A stretch of DNA of 64,000 bases from Anaerolineales bacterium (GTDB lineage Bacteria; Chloroflexota; Anaerolineae; Anaerolineales; UBA4823): positions 29,482 through 93,481 of the forward strand of contig JAFGJM010000041.1 of NCBI GenBank assembly GCA_016929095.1, written 5' to 3'. Made by a program: the position numbers and the translations under genes. This document shows, in pieces, positions 62,472-64,000 of the stretch. Position 1 is the stretch's first letter, and the number at the start of each line of letters is the position of its first letter. The notes beneath the pieces were generated by a model that worked only from the letters and a program-made list of their open reading frames with translations, was not told the DNA's origin and did not search any database.

Positions 62472-62498
62472 GTAGACGGGATCGCCGATCCCGTCTAC
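62472..62498. repeat. 27-bp palindromic repeat, copy 3
   Basis: 13-bp arms GTAGACGGGATCG and complement, central base C. Arm positions 5-6 (AC) differ from copies 1 (AT) and 2 (CC), and the other arm changes to match. Confidence 0.85.
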
Positions 62499-62510
62499 AT
62501 TATTTATACG

Positions 62511-62603
62511 TATTTCCGATCGGATAACACACTCGGAGAATATACCGCGGCTTCTGTACGCGAATTGCGCGGCTGCCAACCCAAATCAAGACCCTGGAGT
62601 TGA
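62511..62603 (+). pseudogene. hicB remnant
   Basis: The + frame reads DNTLGEYTAASVRELRGCQPKS and then reaches a stop at 62601. This matches the intact hicB segment DTEDYYVASVPELRGCHTQAK. Both the start and the C-terminal half are missing. It follows palindrome copy 3, as the intact hicB follows copy 2. Confidence 0.7.
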
Positions 62604-63026
62604 TGATATAGAACAAATTCCTCTTGAAATTCAAGCAACCTTACTGTATGATAATTATTGGCATTCATTTTTATTACCGTTTGATTTATGACCTATTGAT
62701 AGTTGATGGGAAATTCTATCGATCAATCTCTACCAACCACGCCATTGCCCTCGTGAATTCTCCCTTTCAATTTGAATAATTTGCTTCGGTAATTTCGACT
62801 CAACAGTCGTCTATACATCATTTTTTTTGCATAGTATAAATTGCTTCCCTTAAGAAGAGCTATTGAAATGAATCTGTATAAGATACAAAAATATCTTGCT
62901 ATACGGAATATTTGCAGTATATCCAATCATCGGGTAATAGCATTGGACTATTCATAGACTCGGCAGGGTGAGTCTGGCAGAGAATTTTCTTGACTTCAGT
63001 ATATATAAGCAACAAGGAGGTGCAAA
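62604..63026. other. Gene-free spacer
   Basis: No gene is seen in 423 AT-rich bases. AAGGAGG for the next gene is at the right end. No integrase fragment was recognised here. Confidence 0.5.
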
Positions 63027-63602
63027 ATGGGTACCCGGAAAGATTCACAGCAAGGAGATATACAAACCATCGAGCTTCATCTCTCGCGTGGTGTGGTGAT
63101 CGTATTGGGATGTATGCTGCTCGTCGCGGCGGTGGTGGGCTACCTGGCTCAGCCGGAGCGTAAGGCGGCTGCGTCGGGTGCGCAATCGAGCGCAGCTTTG
63201 GCGGGCACGCTGGCAAAGTACTACCTGACCACCTCGACGGTAACCGCCGACCAGGCTCTGACCGCCTGTGCGGCGGGCTATCACATGGCTTCGATGTGGG
63301 AGATCCTCGATCCAACCAACCTGGAGTATGACAGCTCGTTGGGCTGGATGACCTCAGACTCCGGTTCCGGCCCGCCGTCCGCCTATTACGGCTGGGTGCG
63401 AAACGGATATAACAACGCTTCCTCGACGAATCCCGGATCGGGCAATTGTTTTTCTTGGACTACCGGCTCCGATATGTACTACGGCACACGCGTGAGACTG
63501 CCCACCAATTGGACCACAGCCGCCGTACAGTCCGCACCCTGGGAGGCAGACGCAGAGGCATGTAATTCAACCGTCACTCACGTATGGTGTGTGGAGGACT
63601 AG
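63027..63602 (+). CDS. Membrane-anchored DUF1554-like protein, copy 1
   Basis: 191 aa with AAGGAGG before ATG 63027. A short cytoplasmic start, one transmembrane helix (GVVIVLGCMLLVAAVVGYL) and an exported domain: KYYLTTSTVTADQALTACAAGYHMASMWEI, YGWVRNGY, CFSWTTGSD, YGTRVRLPTNW, HVWCVED. Four cysteines are placed for two disulfides. It resembles C-type-lectin-like DUF1554 domains; the ligand is unknown. GC-rich compared with the DNA to its left. A paralogue starts three bases after its stop. Confidence 0.7.
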   Translation: MGTRKDSQQGDIQTIELHLSRGVVIVLGCMLLVAAVVGYLAQPERKAAASGAQSSAALAGTLAKYYLTTSTVTADQALTACAAGYHMASMWEILDPTNLEYDSSLGWMTSDSGSGPPSAYYGWVRNGYNNASSTNPGSGNCFSWTTGSDMYYGTRVRLPTNWTTAAVQSAPWEADAEACNSTVTHVWCVED

Positions 63603-63605
63603 GCG

Positions 63606-64000
63606 ATGAGAGCACGAGTGAACATCAGAATTCACTACCGGCGGCGCTCTGACCTGGTGGTGCTATTGACCCTGGCACTGCTCACCGTGGTATCCCTGGG
63701 CATCCTGTTCATCTCGGTCGGACCCGCTGTCGCCAGCCCTTCCGGCGAGCTGCAACAGTCGTCCGTGAACCGGCGGCAATACTACCTGACCACCACGATG
63801 GTAGCCGCTGACCAGGCTCTGACCGCCTGCGCAACGGGCTATCACATGGCTTCGATGTGGGAGATACTCGACACCACCAACCTGGAGTATGACAGCACGT
63901 TGGGCTTGATGCTCTCGGATTCCGGTTCTGGCCCGCCGATCGCCTATTACGGCTGGGTGCGAAACGGATATAACAACGCTTCCTCGACGAATCCCGGATC
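63606..64000 (+). CDS. Membrane-anchored DUF1554-like protein, copy 2 (3' partial)
   Basis: It starts at ATG 63606, three bases after copy 1, and runs off the window. The N-terminus is different (RARVNIRIHYRRRS, then helix LVVLLTLALLTVVSLGILFI), but from QYYLTTTMVAADQALTACATGYHMASMWEI it is a close copy. DNA at 63941-64000 is identical to 63380-63439 over 60 bases, which points to recent duplication or gene conversion restricted to the exported domain. Confidence 0.72.
   Translation, partial: MRARVNIRIHYRRRSDLVVLLTLALLTVVSLGILFISVGPAVASPSGELQQSSVNRRQYYLTTTMVAADQALTACATGYHMASMWEILDTTNLEYDSTLGLMLSDSGSGPPIAYYGWVRNGYNNASSTNPG

Noticed and set aside
62343..62579. 78-residue minus-strand open frame
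   Set aside because: It is the antisense of partial tRNA copy D, a terminator, a palindrome and the hicB remnant.
57273..63026. Prophage or ICE at tRNA-Asn
   Set aside because: No integrase, capsid, relaxase or replication gene is present in this stretch; modules are too small.

Overview
The window looks like chromosomal DNA of a free-living bacterium, most likely Chloroflexota of the Anaerolineae type. This rests on gene content and style, not on a marker gene. The signs are a DUF4388 protein beside an MglA-like GTPase, many exported proteins with Thr/Pro-rich linkers, LamG-like lipoproteins, a geranylgeranyl-reductase-family oxidoreductase coupled to a CruF-like protein, and several apparently leaderless promoters. 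There is no CRISPR array, rRNA or recognisable phage. One intact tRNA gene (Asn, GTT) is present.

Layout. 0-7.5 kb: end of a hybrid kinase/response regulator, recO, rplI with an acidic tail, a RodZ-like double-HTH protein, rimO, a Hal2-type phosphatase and a GT-C membrane glycosyltransferase. 7.5-15.6 kb (minus strand): a four-gene surface-modification operon (microprotein, methyltransferase, two tandem alkaline-phosphatase-fold membrane enzymes), then pcm, an M42 aminopeptidase and a thioesterase. 15.6-30.2 kb: mostly housekeeping genes (TPR protein, lipoprotein, hutI, HD hydrolase, inositol-phosphatase family, sugar nucleotidyltransferase, aminotransferase, gatB, dcd, DegV) and the CruF-like/reductase pair.

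30.5-37.1 kb is a surface-glycan operon: wecC-like, wecB, a hexapeptide acyltransferase, GT4, FkbM methyltransferase, GT4. It is interrupted by a 0.54 kb DUF559 nuclease element with inverted palindromic ends. 37-45.8 kb: a membrane-anchored peptidase, a solute-binding lipoprotein, a toroid protein, GT4 and an M29 aminopeptidase. Two inverted copies of a 110-130 bp MITE-like element sit here. 46-57 kb: lpdA, TPR, MFS, mtaB, an AlkD-like protein, an unrecognised protein, and the GTPase/DUF4388 pair.

57.2-62.5 kb is the accessory region. Downstream of intact tRNA-Asn, the 3' half of that tRNA recurs at 59.4, 60.1 and 62.4 kb. It separates small gene modules: hicB with a broken hicA plus an AT-rich HEPN-like protein; an intact hicA-hicB pair; a GH113-like secreted hydrolase. 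The last copy also repeats the tRNA's terminator, a 27-bp palindrome and a hicB remnant. No integrase is visible. I consider this array, with the DUF559 element second, the most interesting content. The right edge (63.0-64.0 kb) holds two tandem membrane-anchored paralogues sharing identical DNA stretches; the second is cut by the window end.
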